DNA of 64,000 nt from Pseudomonas sp. 8AS (GCF_902506505.1 NZ_LR733406.1:1386524-1450523), one strand, 5' to 3'. Shown: positions 54,844 through 63,696, counted from the first letter of the stretch. Program-made: numbers and translations. The notes: generated by a model from the letters alone, not told the origin.

Positions 54844-55971
54844 ATGAGTACAACAACTCCCCGGGCAATACAAAGAAGCCTGCAAAGCCTGTTGTTCAAG
54901 CGCTTTGGCATGGCGGTGGCGACCTACGCCCTGGCCCTGCTGCTGTTCTGGGTGGCGGTGCTGAACGACCTGTTCACCGGCGGCTGGCCCGGCGCGATCC
55001 TCTTCAGCACCTTGCTGGTCGGCACCCAGCTGGCCTTCCTGGCTGCGTTTCGCAGCAATTTCAACCTGCGCTTTCGCGACCCCAGTCTGACCGAAGCGCA
55101 GATCCTGGTGGCCCTGTTCCTACACACCCTGCTGCTGGCCAACCTCGACAGTGCGCGCGGCAGCCTGCTGCTGTTCTACGTGATCATCCTGTTGTTCGGC
55201 GTGTTCCAGTTGCAGCCGCGGGTCTTCGTGCGCTGTGCCTTCTTCGCCTTCTTCGCCTTTGCCAGCCTCAATCTCTGGGAAGGCTACCACCTGCGCCTGG
55301 CCGACCCCGGCCTGGCCCTGCTGCAGAGCTGCGCCCTGTTCGTCGCGCTGGTCTGGCAGAGCCTGTTCGCCAGCTATGTGCAGGCCCTGCGCCAGCGCAT
55401 GCGCCAGCGCCGCTATGCGCTGCAGGCGCACCAGGACACCCTGCGCGGCATGATGCGCCAGCTCGAAGACCTGGTGGCCACTGACGAGCTGACCGGCCTG
55501 TTCAACCGTCGGCACTTCCTGCGCCTGGCCCTGCGTGAACTGGACAATCTCGGCCCCGGCCGCCAGCACGGCCTGGCGCTGATCGACCTGGACTACTTCA
55601 AGCGGATCAACGACGTGCACGGCCATGCCGCCGGCGACCGCGTGCTGCAGACCTTCGCCGCAGTGGCGCGGGCCTGCGTGCGCGATGGCGACGTGCTGGC
55701 GCGCTACGGCGGCGAGGAGTTCGTCCTGCTCCTGCCGCATGCCGATGCCGATCGCCTGACCACCTGCTGCGAGCGCCTGCGCGAAGCCTTCGCCGCCGCC
55801 GAACCGGTGGGCGTGCAGGTGGCCAGCCTGAGCCTGTCCGCCGGGATGACCCTGCTCAGCCCGGGCGACGACCTCGACGAGGCCCTTCAGCGGGCCGACC
55901 AGGCCCTGTACCGGGCCAAGCGGGGCGGGCGCAACCGTTGCGATGCGGCCTGGGAGAGTAGCGGTGCCTGA
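54844..55971 (+). CDS. Membrane diguanylate cyclase, SadC-like
   Basis: The 375-residue protein has five to six transmembrane helices (within residues 22-178), a short coiled linker, and a GGDEF domain (about 211-368) with the active motif GGEEF at 289-293 and the inhibitory I-site RDGD at 280-283, five residues before it. It should make c-di-GMP from two GTP and be product-inhibited. The neighbours match P. aeruginosa sadC (PA4332, next to fumarase PA4333, from memory), though SadC is recalled as longer (about 487 residues), so the symbol is left blank. The GGAG ribosome site has short spacing. It overlaps the next gene by eight bases. Confidence 0.92.
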   Translation: MSTTTPRAIQRSLQSLLFKRFGMAVATYALALLLFWVAVLNDLFTGGWPGAILFSTLLVGTQLAFLAAFRSNFNLRFRDPSLTEAQILVALFLHTLLLANLDSARGSLLLFYVIILLFGVFQLQPRVFVRCAFFAFFAFASLNLWEGYHLRLADPGLALLQSCALFVALVWQSLFASYVQALRQRMRQRRYALQAHQDTLRGMMRQLEDLVATDELTGLFNRRHFLRLALRELDNLGPGRQHGLALIDLDYFKRINDVHGHAAGDRVLQTFAAVARACVRDGDVLARYGGEEFVLLLPHADADRLTTCCERLREAFAAAEPVGVQVASLSLSAGMTLLSPGDDLDEALQRADQALYRAKRGGRNRCDAAWESSGA

Positions 55972-56902
55972 GCTCCATGTGGCCGGCCAGTCCTGGTCGG
56001 TGCCCGTCGGTAGCAACCTGCTCGATGCCCTCAACGGCGCCGGCCTGCGCGTGCCCTACAGTTGCCGCGCCGGCAGCTGCCACGCCTGCCTGGTGCGCTG
56101 CCTGCAGGGCGAGGTGGAAAATGCCGCGCCGGATGCCCTGAGCCCCGAGCGCCTGGCCGAGGGCTGGCGCCTGGCCTGTCAGTGCCGGGTGCTGGGTGAC
56201 CTCAGCGTGGAACTCTTCGACCCCGCCCGCGACGGTTTGCCGGCCAGAGTCGTGGCCTGCGACTGGCTCAGCCCGACGGTGCTGCGCCTGCGCCTGCAGC
56301 CGGACAAACCCCTGCGCTACAGCGCCGGCCAGCACCTGGTGCTGTGGACCGCCGCCGGCGTGGCGCGTCCCTATTCGCTGGCCAGCCTGCCGGGCGAGGA
56401 GGCCTGGCTGGAATTCCACCTGGACTGCCGCCAGCCCGGCGCGTTCAGCGATGCGGCGCGCCGGTTGCAGCCCGGCGACAGCCTGCGCCTGGGCGAGTTG
56501 CGCGGCGGTGCCCTGCACTATGACCCGGACTGGCAGGCCCATCCGCTCTGGCTGCTGGCGGCCGGCACCGGCCTGGCGCCGCTCTGGGGCATCCTGCGCG
56601 AGGCCTTGCGCCAGCAGCACGCGGGGCCCATCCGCGTGCTGCATGTGGCCCACGACAGCGGCGAGCATTACCTGGCCGCCCCCCTGCGGGAGTTGGCCAC
56701 CACCCACCCGCAGCTGCAGGTGGAGCTGCTGACGGCGACCGAGCTGGCGGCGGTTTTGGCGGAACTGAAGCTTGTTTCCCGGCAAACCCGCGCCTTACTC
56801 TGCGGCTCCCCCGCCAGCGTGGAAAGCTTCGCGCGCCGCCTGTACCTGGCCGGCGTGCCGCGCAACCAGGTGCTGGCCGACATCTTTGTGCCCCGCGCCT
56901 AG
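55964..56902 (+). CDS. Ferredoxin-domain flavin reductase
   Basis: The 312-residue protein joins an N-terminal plant-type [2Fe-2S] ferredoxin (Cys34, Cys39, Cys42 and Cys72, C-x4-C-x2-C-x29-C) to an FNR-type module with RPYSLAS (FAD) and GTGLAPLWG (NAD(P)). It passes electrons from NAD(P)H to an unknown acceptor. The GTG start at 55964 overlaps the diguanylate cyclase end by eight bases, giving translational coupling; GGAGAG lies upstream. The same pairing occurs in P. aeruginosa (PA4331-PA4332, from memory). Confidence 0.92.
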   Translation: MPELHVAGQSWSVPVGSNLLDALNGAGLRVPYSCRAGSCHACLVRCLQGEVENAAPDALSPERLAEGWRLACQCRVLGDLSVELFDPARDGLPARVVACDWLSPTVLRLRLQPDKPLRYSAGQHLVLWTAAGVARPYSLASLPGEEAWLEFHLDCRQPGAFSDAARRLQPGDSLRLGELRGGALHYDPDWQAHPLWLLAAGTGLAPLWGILREALRQQHAGPIRVLHVAHDSGEHYLAAPLRELATTHPQLQVELLTATELAAVLAELKLVSRQTRALLCGSPASVESFARRLYLAGVPRNQVLADIFVPRA

Positions 56903-56944
56903 CCTGCTTGCGTTCGGGGTGCCCCGAATCTGCAAGGAGTTGTG

Positions 56945-57718
56945 ATGAGCGAGCATGTAGTAGTCGAGCGTGAGGGCGGTCTGCTGACCCTGCGCCTGAA
57001 TCGTGCGGACAAGATGAATGCGCTGACCCGCGCCATGTACAGCCAGCTGGCCGACCAGCTGGATGCCGCCAACGAAGACCGCAGCGTGCGTGCCGTGCTG
57101 ATCACCGGCGGCAGCGAATGCTTCACCAGCGGCAACGACGTGGCGGATTTCCTCCAGGCGCCGCCGACCGGCATGGACAGCCCGGTGTTCCAGTTCATGC
57201 GTGCACTGTTCGACTTCGGCAAGCCGGTGATCGCCGCGGTCAACGGCCCGGCCGTGGGCATTGGCACCACCCTGCTGCTGCACTGCGACCTGGTCTACGT
57301 CAGCCGCGCGGCCAAACTGAAGATGCCCTTCGTCAACCTCGGCCTGTGCCCGGAATTCGGCTCCAGCCTGATCCTGCCGCGCCTGCTGGGCCAGGCCAGG
57401 GCAGCCGAGTTGCTGCTGCTCGGCGAGAGCTTCAGCGGCGAGCAGGCGGCGCAGTGGGGCATCGCCAATGCGGCGCTGGAAGGAGGCGCCGAGGTGCTGG
57501 CCAAGGCCCGCGAGATGGCCCAGCGCTTCCTCGACCTGGCCCCTTCGGCAGTGGCCGACAGCAAGCGCCTGATGCGCGACCCGGGGCGCGCCGAGCTGCG
57601 CCGGGTGATCGAGGAGGAGGGCGCGCTGTTCGGCCAGCGCCTGCGTTCGCCGGAAGCCCTCGAGGCGCTGTCGGCCTTCATGCAGCGACGCAAGCCGGAC
57701 TTCTCCAAGTTCGTCTAG
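56945..57718 (+). CDS. Enoyl-CoA hydratase/isomerase family protein
   Basis: The 257-residue crotonase-fold enzyme has an oxyanion-hole strand CFTSGNDVADFL and the second oxyanion loop KPVIAAVNGPAVGIGTTLLL. The usual catalytic Glu pair of hydratases is not obvious: the second acid position reads NLGLCPEFG, closer to isomerase-type members. It probably acts on an acyl-CoA, but the substrate is unknown. AAGGAG lies five bases before the ATG. It is the last gene of the diguanylate cyclase cluster. Confidence 0.9.
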   Translation: MSEHVVVEREGGLLTLRLNRADKMNALTRAMYSQLADQLDAANEDRSVRAVLITGGSECFTSGNDVADFLQAPPTGMDSPVFQFMRALFDFGKPVIAAVNGPAVGIGTTLLLHCDLVYVSRAAKLKMPFVNLGLCPEFGSSLILPRLLGQARAAELLLLGESFSGEQAAQWGIANAALEGGAEVLAKAREMAQRFLDLAPSAVADSKRLMRDPGRAELRRVIEEEGALFGQRLRSPEALEALSAFMQRRKPDFSKFV

Positions 57719-57744
57719 GGTCTTCACCGATCCGCCGGGACATT

Positions 57745-57807
57745 GTAGGAGCCAGCTTGCTGGCGATGCCTTAGGTGCGTCCGGATCGCCAGCAAGCTGG
57801 CTCCTAC
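57745..57807. repeat. REPIN-like inverted repeat
   Basis: GTAGGAGCCAGCTTGCTGGC (57745-57764, continuing GAT) and its reverse complement ending at 57807 form a 23-bp perfect inverted repeat around a 17-base spacer. This is the GTAGGAGC-type REP doublet (REPIN) common in Pseudomonas, placed between convergent genes. Confidence 0.85.
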
Positions 57808-57825
57808 CGGTACTGCGTCAGGCAC

Positions 57826-57855
57826 AAAAAAGCCGCTCAATGAGCGGCTTTTTTA
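57826..57855. terminator. Bidirectional terminator between the hydratase and pyruvate kinase genes
   Basis: AGCCGCTCA and TGAGCGGCT form a 9-bp stem around a single A, with AAAAAA before and TTTTTT after, so it ends transcripts from both convergent genes. Confidence 0.93.
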
Positions 57856-57868
57856 GTGGGCCAGGGCA

Positions 57869-59320
57869 TCACACCAGCGGATCGCCGACATGCAGGATCT
57901 TCATGGTGTTGGTACCGCCGGTGCCGTGGTAGCTGTCGCCCTTGGTCAGGATCACCCAGTCGCCGGGCTCGACCACGCCGCGCTTGAGCAGTTCGTCCAC
58001 TGCCGCCTGGCTGACCTTGTTGGCCGGCAGGGCGGCCGGGTCGAACGGCACGGTGTAGACGCCGCGGAACAGCGCCACGCGGGCCTGGGCCTCGCGGTGC
58101 GGAGTGAAGGCGAAGATCGGGATCGACGAGCGGATGCGCGACATGATCAGCGGGCTGTAGCCGCTCTCGGTCAGGCTGATGATGGCCTTGACGCCGGGGA
58201 AGTGGTTGGCGGTGTACATGGTGGCCAGGGCCACGCTCTCGTCGCAGCGCTCGAAGGTGCGGCCGATGCGGTGGCTGGACTTCTGGCTGGTCGGGTGCTT
58301 CTCCGCACCCAGGCACACGCGGGCCATGGCCTGTACCGCTTCCAGCGGGTATTCGCCGGCGGCGCTCTCGGCCGAGAGCATCACCGCGTCGGTGTAGTCC
58401 AGCGCGGCGTTGGCTACGTCGGAGACTTCCGCACGGGTCGGCATCGGGCTGTGGATCATCGACTCCATCATCTGCGTGGCGGTGATCACGGCTTTATTGA
58501 GGCGGCGGGCGTGGGCAATGATCTTCTTCTGGATGCCGACCAGCTCGGCATCGCCGATTTCCACGCCGAGGTCGCCTCTAGCCACCATCACCGCGTCGCT
58601 GGCACGGATCAGGCCGTCCAGGGTGACGTCGTCGGCCACCGCTTCGGCGCGCTCGATCTTCGCCACCAGCCAGGCCGTGCTGCCGGCTTCGTCGCGCAGG
58701 CGGCGGGCCAGTTGCATGTCGGCGGCATCGCGGGGGAAGGACACGGCCAGGTAGTCCAGGTCCATCTCGGCGGCCAGCTTGATGTCGGCCATGTCCTTCT
58801 CGGTCAGCGCCGGCGCAGTCAGGCCGCCGCCACGGCGGTTGATGCCCTTGTTGTCCGACAGCGGGCCGCCGATGGTGACGCGGCAATGCAGCTCGTCGGC
58901 GCCCTTGAGTTCGACCTGCATGACCACGCGGCCGTCGTCCAGCAGCAGTTCGTCGCCGACGTTGCAGTCCTGGATCAGCGCCGGGTAGTCGATGCCGACC
59001 ACCTCCTGGGTGCCCTCGGTGCGCGAGTGGCTGGAGGACAGACGGAACAGGTCGCCTTCCTTGAGTTCGATGCGCTTGTTGGTGAACTTGGCGATGCGGA
59101 TCTTCGGCCCCTGCAGGTCGCCGAGCAGGGCCACGTGGCGGCCGTGCTTGGCGGCCAGGTCGCGGACCAGTTGTGCGCGGGCCTTGTGGTCGTCCGGCGA
59201 GCCGTGGGAGAAGTTCAGGCGGGCCACGTCGATGCCGGCGAGGATCAGCTGTTCGAGGACTTCCGGCGAGTTGCTGGCGGGGCCGAGGGTGGCGACGATT
59301 TTGGTACGACGCAAGGTCAT
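57869..59320 (-). CDS. pykA: Pyruvate kinase
   Basis: The 483-residue enzyme makes pyruvate and ATP from phosphoenolpyruvate and ADP. Landmarks are RRTKIVATLGPASN at the start, NFSHGSPDDH, the active-site Lys region VAKIERAEAV, MVARGDLGVEIG and ITATQMMESMIHSPMPTRAE. The C-terminal domain is PykA-like, without the fructose-bisphosphate site features of PykF. GGAG precedes the ATG. It corresponds to PA4329 in P. aeruginosa (from memory). Confidence 0.96.
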   Translation of the reverse strand: MTLRRTKIVATLGPASNSPEVLEQLILAGIDVARLNFSHGSPDDHKARAQLVRDLAAKHGRHVALLGDLQGPKIRIAKFTNKRIELKEGDLFRLSSSHSRTEGTQEVVGIDYPALIQDCNVGDELLLDDGRVVMQVELKGADELHCRVTIGGPLSDNKGINRRGGGLTAPALTEKDMADIKLAAEMDLDYLAVSFPRDAADMQLARRLRDEAGSTAWLVAKIERAEAVADDVTLDGLIRASDAVMVARGDLGVEIGDAELVGIQKKIIAHARRLNKAVITATQMMESMIHSPMPTRAEVSDVANAALDYTDAVMLSAESAAGEYPLEAVQAMARVCLGAEKHPTSQKSSHRIGRTFERCDESVALATMYTANHFPGVKAIISLTESGYSPLIMSRIRSSIPIFAFTPHREAQARVALFRGVYTVPFDPAALPANKVSQAAVDELLKRGVVEPGDWVILTKGDSYHGTGGTNTMKILHVGDPLV

Positions 59321-59485
59321 GCAGGGACTCCAGTTTCAAGGCGTGTCGCGAGGCTACTACGGGCAAACACTGTAGTCATTGTTCCGTTGCACTACCTTGA
59401 AATTGCCCGCAGCGGCGCGGCCGACGCCCGGCTTCTGGAGAAATGGCCGCGCCGGTCGATACACTGCGCAGTGGAGGAGAACACC

Positions 59486-59860
59486 ATGCGTACCCTGATC
59501 CTGCTTTCTACCCTGGTTGTCCTGGCCGGCTGCAGCCGCATGGCGCTGGACGGCCACCTGAACGATGCCTACCGCAATTACGACCAGGGCAACTGCGAGC
59601 AGGCCCTGCTCGACCTGTCGCAGGCCGAGCGCACCAGCCGGGCCCGGCGCTACGTGCAACCGGAGATCTCCCTGCTGCGCGGCCAGTGCCTGGAGCGGCA
59701 GAACCTGTTCGTCGATGCGGCGCAGACCTATCGTTTCATCATCAACCAGTACCCGAGCAGCGAATATGCCTACCGCGCGCGGGCGCGTCTGGAGACCCTG
59801 GAGCAACTCGGGCATTATCGCCAGCACGAGCCGGCCAAGGCCTCGCCCGCCAGTCTCTAG
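59486..59860 (+). CDS. Small lipoprotein with TPR-like helices
   Basis: The 124-residue product has a lipoprotein signal (lipobox LAGC, Cys16) and a helical mature part resembling tetratricopeptide repeats (HLNDAYRNYDQGNCEQALLDL; NLFVDAAQTYRFIINQYPSSEYAYRARARL). It is probably an outer-membrane lipoprotein with a scaffolding role; no specific partner is known. GGAGGA precedes the ATG. Confidence 0.85.
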   Translation: MRTLILLSTLVVLAGCSRMALDGHLNDAYRNYDQGNCEQALLDLSQAERTSRARRYVQPEISLLRGQCLERQNLFVDAAQTYRFIINQYPSSEYAYRARARLETLEQLGHYRQHEPAKASPASL

Positions 59861-59916
59861 GGCGGGCCCCTGGCAGGGAGTGTGCGCCGGAGCCCCGCCA
59901 TTCGAAGGAGTGAAGC

Positions 59917-60342
59917 ATGCGTCTATTGCTGTTGTGTGCCCTGTTGCTGCCGGCCCTGGCCTCGGCGCAAATCTACCGCTGGACCGATGCCCAGGGCCGC
60001 GTGCATTTCGGCGAGCAGCCGGGCGGCAGCAATGCCCAGCAGGTGGAAGTGAAGCCGCAGGTGGTCGAGCGTGACGCGGCCACCCGCGAGCGCGAGGCGC
60101 GTACCGAGCAGTTCTACGATGCCCGCCGCGAGGAACGGGCCAAGGCCCAGGAACAGGCCGCCGAAGCCCAGGCCAAGCGGGCCGGCGAGTGCCGCGAGCT
60201 GCGCAACAACCTGGCGCAGATCCAGCGCGACGGCCGCTACTTCGTCGGCGATGACGCGGGCAACCGCACCTATATCAGCGACAAGGAGCTGGAGAGCGCG
60301 CGCAGCCGTCTATCGACCCGCATTGCCGAGCGCTGCAGCTGA
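59917..60342 (+). CDS. DUF4124 exported protein
   Basis: The 141-residue product has a signal peptide (MRLLLLCALLLPALASAQ) and the DUF4124 motif IYRWTDAQGRVHFGEQP, followed by a long charged helix rich in Arg, Glu and Ala. The family is periplasmic and of unknown function. GAAGGAG precedes the ATG, 57 bases after the TPR lipoprotein stop, so it may share that transcript. Confidence 0.9.
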   Translation: MRLLLLCALLLPALASAQIYRWTDAQGRVHFGEQPGGSNAQQVEVKPQVVERDAATREREARTEQFYDARREERAKAQEQAAEAQAKRAGECRELRNNLAQIQRDGRYFVGDDAGNRTYISDKELESARSRLSTRIAERCS

Positions 60343-60403
60343 GCCTGGCGTGAGCCGGGGACTGCGCCCATACTTCAACACTCTTCCGTAGCGATTGGCC
60401 GTC

Positions 60404-60763
60404 ATGCAGATTCAGCGCCACATCGAACGCCACCAGTTGCCGTATTACCTCAAGGTGTTCAACCGCATCACCGACAAACCGATGGGCTACATCGGCAATG
60501 TCTCCCTGGACGGCCTGATGCTGATCAGCCAGCTGCCGATGCTGGTCAATGCGCGTTTCGACATGCGCCTGAAGATTCCCGGCCGCGATGGCCAGGTCCA
60601 CCACATCGACTTCTGCGCCACCTGCCAGTGGAGCCGCGAGGATGTCACCCCCGGCAGCTACGACTCCGGCTTTGCCCTGGTGGCGCCACCGGCCGAGTAC
60701 GTCGAGATGGTCGATGCCCTGCGCCACTACTTCAGCTTTCGTCCCTTGCAGGCTTCCGCCTGA
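60404..60763 (+). CDS. PilZ-domain c-di-GMP receptor
   Basis: The 119-residue protein is a stand-alone PilZ domain. The GNVSLDGLML strand matches the D/NxSxxG loop, and the N-terminal RHIERHQLPYYLKVFN contains arginines that may form the RxxxR c-di-GMP contact. PilZ proteins bind c-di-GMP and steer motility, polysaccharide or other outputs. It is near the diguanylate cyclase gene (4.4 kb). The ribosome site is weak; ATG at 60404 is the only sensible start. Confidence 0.88.
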   Translation: MQIQRHIERHQLPYYLKVFNRITDKPMGYIGNVSLDGLMLISQLPMLVNARFDMRLKIPGRDGQVHHIDFCATCQWSREDVTPGSYDSGFALVAPPAEYVEMVDALRHYFSFRPLQASA

Positions 60764-60853
60764 CGCCTGAACGCCTCACCCATTGATCGACACAAGCACC
60801 GCACCGGCACCGGCGCAGTGTTTTGTCCCGCGCGCGAGTGTGCCCCGGCGCGC

Positions 60854-61780
60854 CTAGGCGATCGGCGGCAGGATGATCTCGTCGCTGCGGTTGATCCCGG
60901 CCGTCAGCTCCCGGCACAGCTCGAGAAACTCGCGCATGGCGGCGGTCTGGTACTTCTGCCGGTGCCAGATGAAATAGAACTGCCGGGTCAGGTCCAGTTG
61001 CGGCGTTTCCACCGGCACCAGGCTACCGCGGCGGAAGGCATCGCGCAGCGCCAGGCGCGAGATGCAGCTGATGCCCAGGCCCGACTCCACCGCACGCTTG
61101 ATCGCCTCGGTATGCTCCAGCTCCAGGCGGATATTCAGCGGCGCCGGGTGATGGCGCATGGCCTGGTCGAAGGTCAGGCGCGTGCCCGAGCCCCGTTCAC
61201 GCAGCACCCAGGCCTCGCGGGTCAGCTCTTCCAGGCTGGCCTTGCCGCTGCGGGCAAAGGGATGCTCGGGCGCGCAGAACACCACCAGTTCATCTTCCAC
61301 CCAGGGCTGCACTTCGATATCGGCATGCTGGCAGTTGCCTTCGATCAGGCCCAGGTCCAGCTCGTAGTGCGCGACCTGCTGCACCACATGGGCGGTGTTC
61401 TGCACATGCAGCTTTACCCGGCACTCCGGGTGGCGCTGCATGAAATTGCCGATCAGCAGGGTGGCCAGGTAGTTGCCGACGGTCAGCGTCGCCCCCACTG
61501 CCAGCGAGCCGAAGCCGCTCTTGCCGTTGAGCAGCTGGGCGATCTCGCGGGCCTGTTCGAGCAGCGCCACCGCCTGCGGCAGCAGCTGCTCACCGAGGGC
61601 GTTGAGGCTCAGGCGCTTGCCGGCGCGGTCGAACAGCTGGCAATTGGATTGCCGCTCCAGCTCGCTCAGCGAGGTACTGGCCGCCGACTGCGACAGGGCC
61701 AGGGACTGCGCAGCCTGGGAGACGCTCTCCTGCTTGGCCACGGCGACGAAGACTTCGAGTTGACGCAAAGTAAATCGCAT
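60854..61780 (-). CDS. finR: LysR-family regulator FinR
   Basis: The 308-residue LysR protein is divergent from fpr. In P. putida and P. aeruginosa FinR (fpr-inducing regulator; PA3398 from memory) activates fpr in response to superoxide and other redox stress. The winged helix is MRFTLRQLEVFVAVAKQESV with QAAQSLALSQSAASTSL, and the effector domain has FGSLAVGATLTVGNYL and HVVQQVAHYELDLGLIEG. The start codon sits at the edge of an inverted repeat that likely serves as its operator, and there is no clear Shine-Dalgarno. Confidence 0.93.
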   Translation of the reverse strand: MRFTLRQLEVFVAVAKQESVSQAAQSLALSQSAASTSLSELERQSNCQLFDRAGKRLSLNALGEQLLPQAVALLEQAREIAQLLNGKSGFGSLAVGATLTVGNYLATLLIGNFMQRHPECRVKLHVQNTAHVVQQVAHYELDLGLIEGNCQHADIEVQPWVEDELVVFCAPEHPFARSGKASLEELTREAWVLRERGSGTRLTFDQAMRHHPAPLNIRLELEHTEAIKRAVESGLGISCISRLALRDAFRRGSLVPVETPQLDLTRQFYFIWHRQKYQTAAMREFLELCRELTAGINRSDEIILPPIA

Positions 61781-61805
61781 ATCGATATAACCGATAAACC
61801 ATATC
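61780..61805. promoter_or_regulatory. Candidate FinR operator in the finR-fpr region
   Basis: TATCG-N7-CGATA (61780-61796) is a perfect inverted repeat overlapping the finR start, and GATA-N5-TATC (61793-61805) overlaps it. They lie about 13-38 bases upstream of the fpr -35 element, a typical LysR activation position, and would also allow autoregulation of finR. Confidence 0.65.
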
Positions 61806-61817
61806 TTGATAATCCAC

Positions 61818-61846
61818 TTAACAGATATTATCGCCCTCACTAGAAT
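61818..61846 (+). promoter_or_regulatory. fpr promoter
   Basis: TTAACA (61818-61823) and TAGAAT (61841-61846) are spaced by 17 bases. Transcription starting near 61853 would give fpr a 5' leader of about 145 bases. Confidence 0.7.
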
Positions 61847-61996
61847 GGCGCGCAATGCTGCCGACACCGGCAGACCGGACATTTGCCTTGCCCCATCCCC
61901 GCACCGGCCGTACCAGAGGCCTGGGTGTTGACTTGCCGCAATACGTGCAAGGGGCTTTGCAGGCAACCTGAACAGAGAGTCTTGAGGAACTAACGC

Positions 61997-62776
61997 ATGA
62001 GCAACCTGAACGTCGAGCGCATCGTCAGCGTGCATCACTGGAACGACACCCTGTTCAGCTTCAAGTGCACCCGTGATCCGGGCCTGCGCTTCGAGAATGG
62101 CCAGTTCGTCATGATCGGCCTGCAGCAGCCCAGCGGTCGCCCGCTGATGCGCGCCTACTCCATCGCCAGCCCGAACTGGGAAGAGCATCTGGAGTTCTTC
62201 AGCATCAAGGTGCCGGACGGCCCGCTGACTTCCCAGCTGCAGCACCTCAAGGAAGGCGACGAGATCATCATCAGCAAGAAGCCCACCGGCACCCTGGTGC
62301 TCGACGACCTCAACCCGGGCAAGCACCTCTACCTGCTCAGCACCGGCACCGGCCTGGCGCCGTTCATGAGCGTGATCCAGGACCCGGAAACCTACGAGCG
62401 TTTCGAGAAGGTCATCCTGGTGCATGGCGTGCGCTACGTGAACGAAGTCGCCTACCGCGAGTTCATCACCGAGCACCTGCCGCAGAACGAGTTCTTCGGC
62501 CAGGCCCTGAAAGACAAGCTGATCTACTACCCGACCGTGACCCGCGAGCCGTTCGAGAACCAGGGCCGTCTCACCGACCTGATGCGCAGCGGCAAGCTGT
62601 TCGCCGACATCGGCCTGCCGCCGATCAACCCGCAGGACGATCGCGCAATGATCTGCGGCAGCCCGAGCATGCTCGACGAAACCAGCGCAGTACTCGACAG
62701 CTTCGGCCTGAAAGTCTCCGCGCGCATGCGCGAGCCGGGCGACTACCTGATCGAACGCGCCTTCGTCGAGAAGTAA
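61997..62776 (+). CDS. fpr: Ferredoxin-NADP+ reductase
   Basis: The 259-residue flavoenzyme exchanges electrons between NADPH and ferredoxin or flavodoxin. FAD-binding RAYS is at 52-55, NADP-binding GTGLAP at 117-122, and MICGSPSMLDET near the C-terminus is the second nucleotide segment; the chain ends in the short Fpr-type tail FVEK. It is monocistronic with a long leader and a strong terminator, and is controlled by FinR. Confidence 0.96.
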   Translation: MSNLNVERIVSVHHWNDTLFSFKCTRDPGLRFENGQFVMIGLQQPSGRPLMRAYSIASPNWEEHLEFFSIKVPDGPLTSQLQHLKEGDEIIISKKPTGTLVLDDLNPGKHLYLLSTGTGLAPFMSVIQDPETYERFEKVILVHGVRYVNEVAYREFITEHLPQNEFFGQALKDKLIYYPTVTREPFENQGRLTDLMRSGKLFADIGLPPINPQDDRAMICGSPSMLDETSAVLDSFGLKVSARMREPGDYLIERAFVEK

Positions 62777-62791
62777 GCGCAGCCGCTCGCG

Positions 62792-62818
62792 AAAAACCCG
62801 CCAATCGGCGGGTTTTTT
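62792..62818 (+). terminator. Rho-independent terminator after fpr
   Basis: AACCCGCC and GGCGGGTT form an 8-bp stem with an AATC loop followed by TTTT; 15 bases after the fpr stop. Confidence 0.93.
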
Positions 62819-63003
62819 GTTGTTCAGGCGCCAGCAGCTCGTGGTCTCAGGCGCAGCGCGACGAAGCCCGACGTTCTGCTCCAGGCTGCCGCGGGCAGCG
62901 CCCAGCGCCAACCTATCCGCGTATGTGCGCAGTTGAACCCAGGCTCGCCACCCCATGCCAGCACGGGCCGGCATCCTTGCTGGTCTGCCCAGGCATGCGT
63001 GCG

Positions 63004-63696
63004 CTACTCGCGTACCACCTCCAGCACGCGGATCAAGCCCGGTTGCGGATAGTGCCAGCGCACCTGCACATCCCAGAACAGCACGCCATAGCGCCGCTCG
63101 GCATCGGGTACCTGATAGGCCGGGCGCGGGTCCTGGGCCAGGCACTGCTCGATCAGCTCGACCAGCGGTTCGTCCAGGCGCAAGGCGTGCTGCCGGGCCT
63201 GGCCCAGGGCCTCGGCGCTCCACTGCACCGGGATAGGCACCGGCGCCGCCTCGGCAATCTCGTTGCGCGCCTCGGCGAGGCTGTCGGCATAGGGCACGTA
63301 GGGCTTGATATCCAGCACGGGCGTGCCGTCGAGCAGATCGATACCCGACAGCCACAGCCGCCCGGGCTCGACCCTGTCCAGGCGCACCACCGACTGGCCG
63401 ATGCCATTGGGCCGGTGGGTCGCACGGCTGGCAAACACCCCGATCGACGCATTGCCGCCAAGCCGCGGCGGGCGCACTTTCAGGCGTGGCTTGTCTTCCA
63501 GGGCCTGGTGAAAGAGAAACAGCAGCCAAACATGGCTGACCCGCTCCAGCCCCGCAACGGCCGCGCCCTTGTCGAACGGCGCCACCAGCTCCAGCACCCC
63601 GCGGGCGGCCGGCGCCAGTTGCGGTTGCCGAGGAATGGCGAACTTCTCCTTGAAGCAGGAGCGAACAAAGCCAACGGGGGTGACGGAATAGGGCAT
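63004..63696 (-). CDS. trmO: tRNA t6A37 methyltransferase TrmO
   Basis: TrmO N6-methylates t6A at position 37 of tRNA-Thr (m6t6A). The 230-residue protein has PVGFVRSCFKEKFAIPRQPQ at the start, the SAM-binding VFASRATHRPNGIGQSVVRL motif, and DLLDGTPVLDIKPYVPYAD, all TrmO/TsaA landmarks. It is a single gene. The IS21-type element begins about 80 bases upstream of its start codon and could affect its promoter. Confidence 0.95.
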   Translation of the reverse strand: MPYSVTPVGFVRSCFKEKFAIPRQPQLAPAARGVLELVAPFDKGAAVAGLERVSHVWLLFLFHQALEDKPRLKVRPPRLGGNASIGVFASRATHRPNGIGQSVVRLDRVEPGRLWLSGIDLLDGTPVLDIKPYVPYADSLAEARNEIAEAAPVPIPVQWSAEALGQARQHALRLDEPLVELIEQCLAQDPRPAYQVPDAERRYGVLFWDVQVRWHYPQPGLIRVLEVVRE

